This document shows positions 32,988-41,729 of a stretch of 64,000 bases of DNA, piece after piece. Origin of the DNA: Novisyntrophococcus fermenticellae (GTDB lineage Bacteria; Bacillota; Clostridia; Lachnospirales; Lachnospiraceae); NCBI RefSeq assembly GCF_018866245.1, contig NZ_CP076458.1, forward strand, positions 310,001 through 374,000, in the 5' to 3' direction. Both the position numbers and the translations under genes were made by a program. The notes under the pieces are model-generated. The model searched no databases, was not told the DNA's origin, and saw nothing but the letters and a program-made list of their open reading frames with translations. Within the stretch, counting starts at the first letter, position 1. Every line of letters begins with the position of its first letter.

Positions 32988-33030
32988 AACCGGAGAATTG
33001 AAGCGCACTCTGCGCTCCGGTTCTCCGGTT
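32988..33030 (-). terminator. Leader hairpin with U-run at the operon start
   Basis: Perfect 10-bp stem (AACCGGAGAA / TTCTCCGGTT) around an inner GCGCACTCTGCGC hairpin, followed on the minus strand by TTTTTTTGTTTTT, then the ribosome binding site of the first operon gene. Positioned like a transcription attenuator. Confidence 0.7.
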
Positions 33031-33177
33031 CGTTAACTGAATTTTGGTTTAGGATGTTAAAATTTGTCGAAATATAATTTTTGTAAGTTATATCTTATAA
33101 ACATCAAAATAAAGACTTGATTTTAAGATGTGTCTGTGATAATATATATCAAATATGGCAAAGGAGGTCTTTCGTCC

Positions 33178-34392
33178 ATGATTAGTCGCGAGTTATATAT
33201 GAGCCGCATCCGTCCCTTTATCGGAAATGAGCTTATTAAAGTTTTAACCGGCATCCGCCGAAGCGGAAAGTCCGTCATGTTGGATTTGATCCAGCGAGAG
33301 CTGGTCGCCTCCGGCGTGAATGAGGATCAGTTTATTTCTATCAACTTTGAAAATATGAGCAACGCACACCTTTGTTTTGCCGAGGCACTGCATGAGGAGG
33401 TCACTCAGAGGGTAAGCGGTATCTCTGAGAAGGCATATCTTTTTTTTGATGAGATTCAGGAAGTCGTAGGCTGGGAAAAGTGCATCAATTCCTTTCGGGT
33501 TGAATTTGACTGTGATATCTATATCACCGGCTCAAACGCCAAGCTGCTTTCGGGGGAGCTGGCCACATACCTTGCCGGTAGATATGTGGAATTTGTGATT
33601 TATCCCTTTTCCTTTGGAGAGTTCTCGGAGCTGTATCATACCATTTTCCCTGATGCCGATTCGAGAACGATGTTTACCCGATACCTTACCGACGGCGGGA
33701 TGCCGTACTTGAGCAACCTCCGCTATGCTGAACAGCCGAGCCGTCAGTATCTGCAAGACCTCTATAACTCCGTTGTCCTGAAAGACATCGTCAAGCGCAA
33801 CAGCATTCGTGATGTGGACCTGCTGGAGCGTATCATCGCATACATTACGGCAAACGTCGGGACGACTTTCTCCGCTACGGCGATTTCAAAATATCTTAAA
33901 AGCGAGGGTCGCACGGTTGCGCCGGAAACCATCTTAAACTACATTAAGGCTTGCGAAGATGCCTTTCTGTTTTACCGTGTCCGCAGGCAGGATTTGCAGG
34001 GGAAGAAGATTCTCACCGTCAACGAAAAATACTACATTGCCGACCACGGAATCAGAGAGGCTGTTTTCGGCGGGAATATGAAGGATATTAACCTCATTTT
34101 CGAGAACATCGTGTATATGGAACTCCTGCGGCGGGGGTACAAGGTCACCGTTGGAAAAGCAGGAGAAAAAGAGATTGATTTTATTGCTGAAAAGCAAACA
34201 CAAAAGCTCTACGTTCAGGTAGCTTATCTGCTGGCATCCGAGGAAACGATCCAGCGTGAATTCGGAGCATATGATACGATCCGGGACAACTTCCCAAAGT
34301 ATGTTGTATCCTATGATGAATTCGATATGAGCAGGGACGGATTAAAGCATATGAATATCCGTGATTTCCTGTTATCTAAGCAATGGGACTGA
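33178..34392 (+). CDS. AAA-family ATPase with DUF4143 domain
   Basis: 404 residues. The N-terminal AAA_14-type ATPase has Walker A GIRRSGKS near residue 27 and Walker B AYLFFDEIQEV near residue 100, then ITGSNAKLL as sensor I. The C-terminal DUF4143 region has the NIVYMELLRRGYKV and EIDFIAEK motifs of a PD-(D/E)xK-like fold. The protein is a full-length lone gene with AAGGAGG before the ATG at 33178. Function of the family is unsettled, with proposed defence or regulatory roles. Confidence 0.88.
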   Translation: MISRELYMSRIRPFIGNELIKVLTGIRRSGKSVMLDLIQRELVASGVNEDQFISINFENMSNAHLCFAEALHEEVTQRVSGISEKAYLFFDEIQEVVGWEKCINSFRVEFDCDIYITGSNAKLLSGELATYLAGRYVEFVIYPFSFGEFSELYHTIFPDADSRTMFTRYLTDGGMPYLSNLRYAEQPSRQYLQDLYNSVVLKDIVKRNSIRDVDLLERIIAYITANVGTTFSATAISKYLKSEGRTVAPETILNYIKACEDAFLFYRVRRQDLQGKKILTVNEKYYIADHGIREAVFGGNMKDINLIFENIVYMELLRRGYKVTVGKAGEKEIDFIAEKQTQKLYVQVAYLLASEETIQREFGAYDTIRDNFPKYVVSYDEFDMSRDGLKHMNIRDFLLSKQWD

Positions 34393-34431
34393 GCTTTCGG
34401 CTATTTCCTTTTAAAAAGAACTGCCAATAAG

Positions 34432-34475
34432 CAAATGCCCGTCATGGTTCACTGCCAAGACGGGTATTTGTTTTT
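34432..34475 (+). terminator. Intrinsic terminator of the ATPase gene
   Basis: Stem CAAATGCCCGTC / GACGGGTATTTG with one mismatch, followed by TTTTT, 40 nt after the ATPase stop. Confidence 0.8.
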
Positions 34476-34481
34476 CTACTT

Positions 34482-35060
34482 TCAAGCCTGTAGCTGTTGC
34501 TCTTGAAATTTTCGTATCAGACTCATATGTTTCTTTGATTTCTGAGTGATGCGGTGAGCTTTGGTTGCCATGTATTCTATCAGGCAGTCCTTTGGTATCA
34601 AGTATTTGTTGCGGTACCACACTCCGAATAATTTCTCTTTCGATATCCATTCTGATATTGTGGTTTGGCAGTAGCCCGTCATTTTTATAACATCGCTCAC
34701 GGTAAGGGCATCCGGAAAGCTGCTCCACCTTTTCTTCAACATCTTCATAAATTTATCTGAATCTATTGGCTCCACAACTTTGTTCTTTGGTCTATATTTT
34801 ATTCCGCTTGAAAAAATTCCGGGAGGTGTCAGCAGGGACTCCGGAGAATCTTCTAAGCGGGTAAGGTATTCTATCACATCCGTTATTCGGATTTTGAACC
34901 TACGGGTCTTTTTTCCTGTATCCTCGCAGGGGATATACCCATTCTCTAAAAGCCATGTGGCTTTTCGTTTGCTTATGTGGCAAATTCTGTAAAACTGGTC
35001 TTGGCATATCTTTTCCGGGTATTCATCCAGAAGATGAGAGTAATCAGTTGCCATATCCAT
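34482..35060 (-). CDS. Helix-turn-helix DNA-binding protein near the element end
   Basis: 192-residue basic protein with two excisionase/MerR-like HTH segments: residues 20-65 (CHISKRKATWLLENGYIPCE, then RRFKIRITDVIEYL) and residues 115-160 (ALTVSDVIKMTGYCQTTISE, then NKYLIPKDCLIEYM). Such proteins often control or assist excision. Its location next to the attachment site suggests an Xis-like or regulatory role, which is inference. Terminators for the convergent gene lie at its 3' side. Confidence 0.65.
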   Translation of the reverse strand: MDMATDYSHLLDEYPEKICQDQFYRICHISKRKATWLLENGYIPCEDTGKKTRRFKIRITDVIEYLTRLEDSPESLLTPPGIFSSGIKYRPKNKVVEPIDSDKFMKMLKKRWSSFPDALTVSDVIKMTGYCQTTISEWISKEKLFGVWYRNKYLIPKDCLIEYMATKAHRITQKSKKHMSLIRKFQEQQLQA

Positions 35061-35383
35061 CCCTCCAATGCATTGATGGTGCAGACAGATATCAGCTCTG
35101 TCTGTTTTGCGTTATTCACTTTTAATCAATGTCAATGGTAGGGTACGCTGTGGTTTATGTTCTTGAAAATGCCAGGGAACTAAAGTATCTTAAGGTTATT
35201 TCGCTGGTCGTTTTTCTACGTTTTTTCTACACTTTGCTCTGAAAACCGTTAAATTCGGGATTTGGACCGAGGCGTGGTAAATTCATGGTTTATGCCCGAA
35301 AACCCTTGATTTATGCGGGTTTGCTCAATACTATGGTGACTCAAAGTTACCTTAATAATCTCATCGAAACTTGCCCTCAAATA
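35061..35383. other. Non-coding element end
   Basis: 323 nt between the HTH gene and the attachment site. No ORF is supported. It contains two related stretches, GAAAACCgTTaAATTcgGG near 35238 and GAAAACCCTTGATTTATGCGG near 35299. The second of these includes an AACCC/GGGTT hairpin. They could be recombinase or excisionase arm sites, which cannot be shown from sequence alone. Confidence 0.4.
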
Positions 35384-35437
35384 ACTCGAAATGCGGTTGT
35401 CCTCCGGGGCACGTGGGTTCGAATCCCACCTTCTCCG
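35384..35437 (+). other. Attachment site: 3' part of tRNA-Ser(CGA)
   Basis: The sequence holds, in order, a tRNA-Ser anticodon loop CTCGAAA (CGA anticodon 35387-35389), the 3' anticodon stem TGCGG, a long class II variable arm, the T arm GTGGG-TTCGAAT-CCCAC and the acceptor end CTTCTCCG. The 5' half is absent: upstream bases (AAATAA) do not pair with the anticodon stem. This is what integration into a tRNA gene leaves at the end distal to the restored copy. Confidence 0.75.
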
Positions 35438-35445
35438 TCAAGGTT

Positions 35446-35489
35446 ATCAGGCTAAAATAGATGCGATTATGCATTTGTTTTAGCCTGAT
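35446..35489 (+). terminator. Terminator of the original tRNA-Ser gene
   Basis: Perfect 12-bp stem (ATCAGGCTAAAA / TTTTAGCCTGAT) 9 nt after the tRNA 3' end. It places the chromosomal side of the junction to the right. Confidence 0.7.
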
Positions 35490-35518
35490 TGTTTATGTTA
35501 AAATACTTATAAATTAAA

Positions 35519-36157
35519 GTGAAAGAGAGCTTTAATCAAATGGATGTAATAATAGAGAAAGCTATCAACAATTTAAGTAAAAATAATATGGCGGGGTTTT
35601 ATGTGGAAAGTAAAGAAGAATTACTTTCTCTCATTTCTATGCAACTGAAAGTCGGCGAAAAAATTGGATGTGGAGATTCTGTTACATTAGAGCAGACCGG
35701 AGTATTTGAATATCTTAGAAAAGGATCTTATACTTTTTATGACAAGCATAAGCCAAATTTAACGTCAGAAGAAAAAAGAGAAATATATTTAAAAAATTTT
35801 AGCGCAGATTCATTCATTACAGGTACAAATGCCATTACCATTGATGGTAAACTTTTTAATATAGACGGAAATGGCAGCCGTGTCGCCCCTATGCTTTACG
35901 GTCCCCAACAGGTTATTGTTGTAGTTGGGACAAACAAATTAGTAGATACTGTAGAAAATGCTGTACATCGAGTAAGGCAGATTGCAGCACCAATGGATGC
36001 AAAAAGATTAAATAGAAATACGCCATGTGTAAAGCCTGGGAAATGTATCGACTGTAAACATGAACAGCGTATTTGTAATGACTTCGTTTTAATTACAAGA
36101 CAATTTTTAAAAGACAGAATCAAAGTAATTTTTATAGAGGGTAATTATGGTTATTGA
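35519..36157 (+). CDS. LUD-domain (LutC-like) protein
   Basis: 212-residue protein of the LUD/DUF162 family linked to lactate utilisation. Conserved parts are KIGCGDSVTLEQTGVFEYLR (residues 45-65), NAITIDGKLFNIDGNGSRV (about 112-130) and a C-terminal CIDCKHEQRIC cluster. The GTG start keeps the N-terminus in line with relatives; an ATG seven codons later (35540) is a fair alternative. It stands alone, without lutAB. First chromosomal gene right of the tRNA terminator. Confidence 0.85.
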   Translation: MKESFNQMDVIIEKAINNLSKNNMAGFYVESKEELLSLISMQLKVGEKIGCGDSVTLEQTGVFEYLRKGSYTFYDKHKPNLTSEEKREIYLKNFSADSFITGTNAITIDGKLFNIDGNGSRVAPMLYGPQQVIVVVGTNKLVDTVENAVHRVRQIAAPMDAKRLNRNTPCVKPGKCIDCKHEQRICNDFVLITRQFLKDRIKVIFIEGNYGY

Positions 36158-36282
36158 CAAATAAAAAATAGATAACACATGAGAGGATTAGTTGCATCTA
36201 TTTTGACCCAATGGCACAGAAAATCCAGTCATTAGCAGTTAATCCTCCTGCTCCTGAGAATAAATCCACTATATTCATATAA

Positions 36283-37182
36283 TCACCCTTTCCATTTCTC
36301 TGACTTGCTATCCCACATCTTTTGCCATTCCGACTCACCCACTATCGCCTCAAATACTGGTTCAAGAAAAATCCGTATCTCTTCTATCACAACTGAAAAA
36401 TCAAGCGAGCCATCTTTTATATTCTTCAAGAAATATCGCCACTTGACTTGCATATCAGTATCCTCAGCGAGACATACTATCCGCTGAAAGCTATTTTTTT
36501 CATATGGAGTTCCTCGATTTTGTAATGTCTCAAATATTGCTGTCTGCAATTTCAATCCATCAAAATCAAATGTTTTGGCTAAATAGTAAATATCGTAAAA
36601 ATCTTTCATACGACCTGTCAGTTCATATCGTTGAAGAATTGCATCAAACTTTTCAGCTATTGTACTTTCAAGGGAGTAAGTGTGAATCTCAGGAATTTCA
36701 AAATCAGGCAATTGCGTATTTATTTTTCTGATTTCGGCTCTTGGAATGATAACGTCACCTACACCAATATCAATATTAAATGGTACTCGCACATTCTTGA
36801 TTTTGCCTATAATCTGGGTACTGATACCTTTGTATTTTCGCTGTGGAGAGATTTCTTCAAACCCGTTGGTAGTCATTTTTATATAATCATTACCTGTTGG
36901 TTCGGCAATGATTTCTTCAATCATCTTACGGATATCTTCTATCGAATTACCCTGTTGCCTGAGCAAGAAATCCACATCAATGGTCGCACGACTTTCAAAA
37001 TTCGTCAGAGTATAAATAAACAAGCCACCCTTAAGAATGAGATTCGATGTATATGGTGATTTTGAAAGCTTGCGGAGAAATTCTTCCTGCATAAAAAGCT
37101 GTAGGCATTGCTGATAACTAATACCGGAGGCTTTTGCTTTGTTTTTAAGTTTAGCAAGAACAGATGTCGCTATATCAGCCAT
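36283..37182 (-). CDS. AbiEii-type nucleotidyltransferase toxin (second system)
   Basis: 299-residue AbiEii family protein with the motif KGGLFIYTLTNFESRATIDV-DFLLR near residues 50-75 (GG then DxD). The start ATG shares its A with the TGA of the antitoxin gene. It is not close to the AbiEii of the element at 1870-2877: the motif context and length differ. Type IV toxin-antitoxin role inferred from family. Confidence 0.85.
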   Translation of the reverse strand: MADIATSVLAKLKNKAKASGISYQQCLQLFMQEEFLRKLSKSPYTSNLILKGGLFIYTLTNFESRATIDVDFLLRQQGNSIEDIRKMIEEIIAEPTGNDYIKMTTNGFEEISPQRKYKGISTQIIGKIKNVRVPFNIDIGVGDVIIPRAEIRKINTQLPDFEIPEIHTYSLESTIAEKFDAILQRYELTGRMKDFYDIYYLAKTFDFDGLKLQTAIFETLQNRGTPYEKNSFQRIVCLAEDTDMQVKWRYFLKNIKDGSLDFSVVIEEIRIFLEPVFEAIVGESEWQKMWDSKSEKWKG

Positions 37183-37781
37183 CACAGCCACACTCCAATC
37201 AAATCTTTTACTTTTTTCTGAACTCGTAGATCTTTTGCATACTGCATAAGGTTTGGAATATTCTTTTTTGGGTCTTTCACATAACTCTGGATTGCCTTAT
37301 TAAATACTTCTTTATCCATGCGATTCATATTTTTCAGACAATCACAAATTGTGCGGTCTTTATCGTAAATACGAACAGGAGTCTCGTCAATAGTTCCCGT
37401 AGTTTCCCCAAGGGGCAACAGGTAAGGTTCTGTGCGGTAAGCCTTAATAAATGGATAATCAATCTTTACACGCTGCTTAGACACATTTTTATCTATGGCT
37501 AAATGCCATTCCGCAGGGTTTCTGTCGCTATATCCATAATAAAAAAGGGCTGTATCCATACAGAGGATTGCATCAGGAAATAGGCTGTTAATAATAACAA
37601 CCTCGCTGCTGTTGGATTCATTAATCCAATGATAGTATCCACGCTTTATTTTCTCAATCAAACCTTCATTCAATAACTTTTGAATGTCGGCATAATATAT
37701 TTTATTAGAAGTCAATTCAGCGGTGCTCAAGATATTGTTATGTTTTTTAAACAATTCTCTGATTTGTTCCGTCTTAGTCAT
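37182..37781 (-). CDS. AbiEi-type antitoxin (second system)
   Basis: 199-residue partner with an N-terminal winged helix (residues 5-55, NILSTAELTSNKIYYADIQK then LIEKIKRGYYHW) and an AbiEi C-terminal domain (DAILCMDTALFYYGYSDR). Upstream, TGGGTA...TACCCA near 37826-37850 could be its operator, though it is short. Operon of two genes, without the third gene found in the element's AbiE locus. Confidence 0.82.
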   Translation of the reverse strand: MTKTEQIRELFKKHNNILSTAELTSNKIYYADIQKLLNEGLIEKIKRGYYHWINESNSSEVVIINSLFPDAILCMDTALFYYGYSDRNPAEWHLAIDKNVSKQRVKIDYPFIKAYRTEPYLLPLGETTGTIDETPVRIYDKDRTICDCLKNMNRMDKEVFNKAIQSYVKDPKKNIPNLMQYAKDLRVQKKVKDLIGVWL

Positions 37782-38073
37782 ACGCTCACCTCTACTAAAC
37801 TAAGCACTTTCAATTCAATCAATGGGTAGTTTGGTATAGCATACCCAATTTCCTGACAAAAGTCAATCTATTAAGCAGAACTTATTGTGATAATCAATAT
37901 TGCCGTTGCCAGTTCGTTACCTGTAGTGTAAATTATTCTTCACACCCTAATGTCCTCTTGCCGCTCTTGCAAACATCTGCATTTTCTGCTATACCAATAA
38001 TACCGTAACTGGCAGTAGCAACGTGGCCGCCTCCTTAATATCTTGACTATCTAAATACATACGTCGGCGCAAA

Positions 38074-38664
38074 ATGACACAAGCCGCTTTTGAACAGCAA
38101 GCCACCGATAAAAAGATTTTGGATATTGCACTGGAATATGGCTACACTTCGCCAACTTCATTTAATCGGGCATTTCAAAAGGTGCATGGAATATCACCGT
38201 TTAATTCAGAAACACAGGGGAATGTATTAAATGCCTATCCCCCTATCCATTTCACCGTAACGATTACAGGAGGTAGTGCTATGTCTTATCTTATGGAAAT
38301 GAAACAAGCGATGCGAATGGTCGGTATTCGTATTCCGCTGATAGAAAATATGGACGAAAATCAACAGATCGTTCCCGAATTTTGGAACGATGCCTTCAAG
38401 AGCTCGAAATTCCTGCTGCTACATGGGTGGTGTTTGAAAATAATGGACAATTCAAAGAGTCTGTACAAAGCATTTTCAAATGCTTTCTTACCGAGTGTCT
38501 TTCAGTCTATCCGGGGAAAAGCAAATGGCGCACCGTTCTTTTGCTATCACTCCATGAATTCCAAAACAAAATTAGGTAGAGGAGACTTGAAACGGATTCT
38601 TACTGACGAAGGGAGTCAGCTACGGACAGAAGCATTTAGGCTGAAGGTTCTTTTGCAGATGTGA
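38074..38664 (+). pseudogene. Decayed AraC-family regulator with GyrI-like domain
   Basis: Residues 1-45 match only the second HTH of an AraC DNA-binding domain (KKILDIALEYGYTSPTSFNR), so the first is lost. A GyrI-like effector domain begins at about residue 70 (MEMKQAMRMVGIRIPL, then VPEFWNDA). Homology then jumps to another frame at about 38400, where LEIPAATWVVFENNGQFKES continues the domain, showing a frameshift. The rest is unrelated. Not functional. Confidence 0.75.
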
Positions 38665-38864
38665 AAGTGGATATGAATTTCTACAGATATATATCGAGGA
38701 AAGAGAATGTACTATCGGAGAGCATACTGCTCGCAATGGCACATTATATCAACAAACCACATCATAAGATTCGAAGGAATTGTACAGGAACGCATCTTTT
38801 TGATTTAAAGGAAAGTGCATAAATTTTTACACCGTTTTTAAACCAAATATTTTAACTCTAATAA

Positions 38865-38893
38865 TTGACAGAATTAAAATGATACATTATCAT
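38865..38893 (+). promoter_or_regulatory. Promoter in a 440-nt stretch without genes
   Basis: TTGACA (38865-38870), 17 nt, TATCAT (38888-38893). It is followed by TATGAAAACAATGGAGG, which resembles the start of the bce operon (40928-40945), then ATG TAA, as if a gene start had decayed. The stretch from 38665 to 39106 holds no supported gene. The promoter may now serve the lipoprotein at 39107. Confidence 0.5.
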
Positions 38894-39106
38894 AATAGTA
38901 TGAAAACAATGGAGGAAATGTAAAAATTAACAAATTATTTTGGGGAGTTTAAATAAGAGATAAAAAGCCTATAAAAAGTATATATAAACCGTATGGATGA
39001 GAAGAAATTAAATTGCATTTCTGAAGAAGATCTTTTGGTACGACATCATAAAGTTATCTGCACATCTATACCATAAGGAGAAGTATATCTTATCGGAGGA
39101 ATTTAG

Positions 39107-40105
39107 ATGAAAAAAAACATTTGGTTAGTGGGCATTCTATCAATTTTTATTTTTTCGGGTTGCAGTGATGCGTCCAGGGAGAGTCAGAATCAATTAATTA
39201 AGATACCAGAGCAGGAGAGTATTGATACAATACAACTGAATACAATAAGGGTGAAGCCGAAGGATTATGGGGCAGATAAACTTTCCTTACTGATTGATAA
39301 CCTTGAATCAGCAACCCCTTTAAGTGCGGATGAATCTGCTGCTTTATATTATAAAGAGGAGTATAATCCTACAATCACATTTATTTACAAAGATGGGACA
39401 AAGGATATTTTTTACTTTTTTGAAAATTACGACATATGGTACCTGAAGACAGATGAAAAGCATTATTATAAGGATGCTGATTTTATAGATGATTATATTC
39501 ACGGTGAAAAAGTTGATGCCCAATTTATGCCTATAATGTCTCTTGAATATTTTGAATTGAGCTTAAAACTTGCTCAGGAACAGGAAACTCCGGATATACC
39601 TTTTGCATTTATATATCTCGTACGGGGGAATATAGAATATAATAAATACACAGAAAAGGATGCTATTACCCGGGTAAGGGAATCGATGATTCATAATATG
39701 AAGGTGTATCAATATGCATTACAGTCTGGTTATGATATTTCTGATGATGAACTGTCTTCTGTTATAAATAAGTACGTATCCGATACGCTGGACTCTGAAG
39801 AATATATAGGATACGAAAAAGATTTAAAAGATGCAGGAATAACAATTCAGCAGTTGACAGAGAAATATAAGGAGTCTATCCGTTATATTATAATTACAAA
39901 TAAACTATATCTGAGTAAACAAATTGAATTTAAGAATGGAAAAGACAAAGTGGGGGATAAGGTCTGTAAAAGTGTCAATGAATATTATAAAATGTTTATT
40001 GAGAATGTTGTCTACACTGAAATGAAGGATTATAACCTGGACAAATTTTCGTCTGAGTTGGATATGGCAGAAAAAATATACTTGGAGAATTACAGGGGTC
40101 AATAA
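39107..40105 (+). CDS. Lipoprotein with SurA-like helical region
   Basis: 332-residue protein with a type II signal peptide and lipobox ending SGC (Cys at residue 19), so it is anchored outside the membrane. The C-terminal half (IHNMKVYQYALQSGYDISDD to YIIITNKLYL) is helical and resembles SurA/PrsA N-terminal chaperone segments. No prolyl isomerase domain is present. It starts after CGGAGGAATTTAG. Family not recognised; a folding or sensing role near the envelope is inferred. Confidence 0.7.
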   Translation: MKKNIWLVGILSIFIFSGCSDASRESQNQLIKIPEQESIDTIQLNTIRVKPKDYGADKLSLLIDNLESATPLSADESAALYYKEEYNPTITFIYKDGTKDIFYFFENYDIWYLKTDEKHYYKDADFIDDYIHGEKVDAQFMPIMSLEYFELSLKLAQEQETPDIPFAFIYLVRGNIEYNKYTEKDAITRVRESMIHNMKVYQYALQSGYDISDDELSSVINKYVSDTLDSEEYIGYEKDLKDAGITIQQLTEKYKESIRYIIITNKLYLSKQIEFKNGKDKVGDKVCKSVNEYYKMFIENVVYTEMKDYNLDKFSSELDMAEKIYLENYRGQ

Positions 40106-40254
40106 AATGGAAAGAATATAAATAATTAATGCTTCATTGAACTACAGCAAAGAGATTATGTACTGCCTATTAAAGCGTTAAATTAGTAAGTTTAGATACG
40201 CAACATGAACATAACCGAAGAAACCAGTGGATATAATGCTTCCTTACTCAGTTT

Positions 40255-40518
40255 TCATGTTAATTTGCAGTCACTTAAAATCTTATCAACGATTTCCCAG
40301 ATGGAAAGTGATGGATTTTCATCTCCGAGCTGTTCAAGAGACAGTTTGTTAAGAACACGTTTGAAATTGTCCTCGTGTTTATACTGAGCAAGATTCTCGA
40401 AATTTTCGTCATAAGCTTTATTTAGCGGCGCAAGGTATTGACTACGATGGGTCAACGAACCATTGCAGTCAGCTTTGTGCAGAATCATGAATAAGGTTGG
40501 AGAAATTGCAGGGTGCAA
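40255..40518 (-). pseudogene. Unrecognised remnant, minus strand
   Basis: Open frame whose C-terminal part (SQYLAPLNKAYDENFENLAQ to EIVDKILSDCKL) has normal protein composition but whose N-terminal part overlaps another frame. No good ribosome binding site is seen. It looks like the 3' end of a gene cut at about 40450. Identity unknown. Confidence 0.35.
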
Positions 40519-40738
40519 TATCTATCAGTTTCAGAAAGTATTTGCGTACATGGCTGTTTCCTGTAAGCAATTTCTTGAGCCTATGGCTTGCAATCCTCGA
40601 TGCCCGATGGGATTTGATTTCATTTTAGATGGAGAACGCCATCAGAAATGCCGAAACAATGCATTTATGTTTTATCTGGAAGATCGCACAAAACCATATC
40701 TCAAGGAAATAAGGTTTTTTTACACCGGCAAGCCCTAG
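40463..40738 (+). pseudogene. Unrecognised Cys-containing remnant, plus strand
   Basis: 91-codon frame with a plausible conserved core (CKQFLEPMACNPRCPMGFDF, DGERHQKCRNNAFMFYLEDR) and four cysteines that could bind metal. No ribosome binding site or clean start is visible, and it abuts the minus-strand remnant, so it is probably the C-terminal part of a deleted gene. Family not identified. The 214 nt after it hold only the -10-like TATAAT near 40919 for the bce operon. Confidence 0.4.
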
Positions 40739-40952
40739 TTCATGAGTCTGTAAAATCATTTACTCATTTTACTCCTTTCTCTGTTTTGTAGCCTATAATA
40801 CTAAAAAACGGCGGTTGCTTCCACCAACTATCACGCAATTATCGGTTGCCAACGGTGTAAAAACTAAGAGTTATAAAACCTTTCATTCAATGTAAGTGTC
40901 TTTTAACATCATGTCCGTTATAATAATATGAAAAGCAAAGGAGGCGTTTCCT

Positions 40953-41729
40953 ATGAAAAATGCAATTCTGGAGATTGAATCTCTGCGAAAATATTATGGT
41001 AAACAGGAGAATCAAACAAAGGCACTAAATGGTATCTCTTTCAGGGCGCTGCCCGGTGAATTCCTTGGCATTATGGGAGCCAGCGGATCGGGAAAAACGA
41101 CATTGCTCAACTGTATCGCCACGGTCATTCGCCCCACAGAGGGACACATTTTGATGGGTGGTGTGGAAATTGATGCATTGAAAGGCAGCCAGCTGGCAGA
41201 TTACCGGGGGAAAGAAATCGGATATCTGTTTCAAAACTTTGAATTGCTGGACAACTTAACAGGGCAGGAGAACATTCTTTTACCCCTTAGCATTCATGGA
41301 GTTGCTGAAAAGGAGGGAAATAAGCGTCTGAGGGAGTTAGCGGAATATTTTGAAATTACCGACGTGATGAGTAAATTCCCCTCTCAAATGTCTGGCGGTC
41401 AAAAACAGCGTGTGGCAACAGCCCGGGCACTTATTCTTAATCCTCAAATGATTCTTGCAGACGAGCCTACCGGTGCACTGGATTCTAAAAATGCTCGTAT
41501 ATTAATGGAAAAGCTGGCGGGCCTTAACCACATGCAGCAGTCCACTATTTTAATGGTTACCCATGATTCCAATGCCGCCAGTTTCTGCAGCAGGATTCTC
41601 TTTATACAGGACGGAGTCATTTTCCATGAGCTGCGCCGAAAAGAACCAAACGAGACACAGCAGCAGTTTTATGAACGTATTCTTGCTGTCATGGCACAAT
41701 TGGGAGGAGGAAGCGCAAATGTTCTTTGA
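40953..41729 (+). CDS. bceA: BceA-like ABC transporter ATPase
   Basis: 258-residue ATPase of the peptide-antibiotic sensing and detoxification class. Walker A is GASGSGKTT near residue 46, signature MSGGQKQRVATARAL, Walker B MILADEPTGALD, and the D-loop and H-switch (VTHDSN) are intact. AAGGAGG lies before the ATG. With the large-loop permease and BceRS partners it should protect against cell-wall-active peptides such as bacitracin; the exact peptide is unknown. Confidence 0.9.
   Translation: MKNAILEIESLRKYYGKQENQTKALNGISFRALPGEFLGIMGASGSGKTTLLNCIATVIRPTEGHILMGGVEIDALKGSQLADYRGKEIGYLFQNFELLDNLTGQENILLPLSIHGVAEKEGNKRLRELAEYFEITDVMSKFPSQMSGGQKQRVATARALILNPQMILADEPTGALDSKNARILMEKLAGLNHMQQSTILMVTHDSNAASFCSRILFIQDGVIFHELRRKEPNETQQQFYERILAVMAQLGGGSANVL

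Noticed and set aside
35384..35437. Functional tRNA-Ser gene
   Set aside because: The acceptor 5' strand, D arm and 5' anticodon stem are missing, so it cannot fold as a tRNA; read as an attachment site instead.
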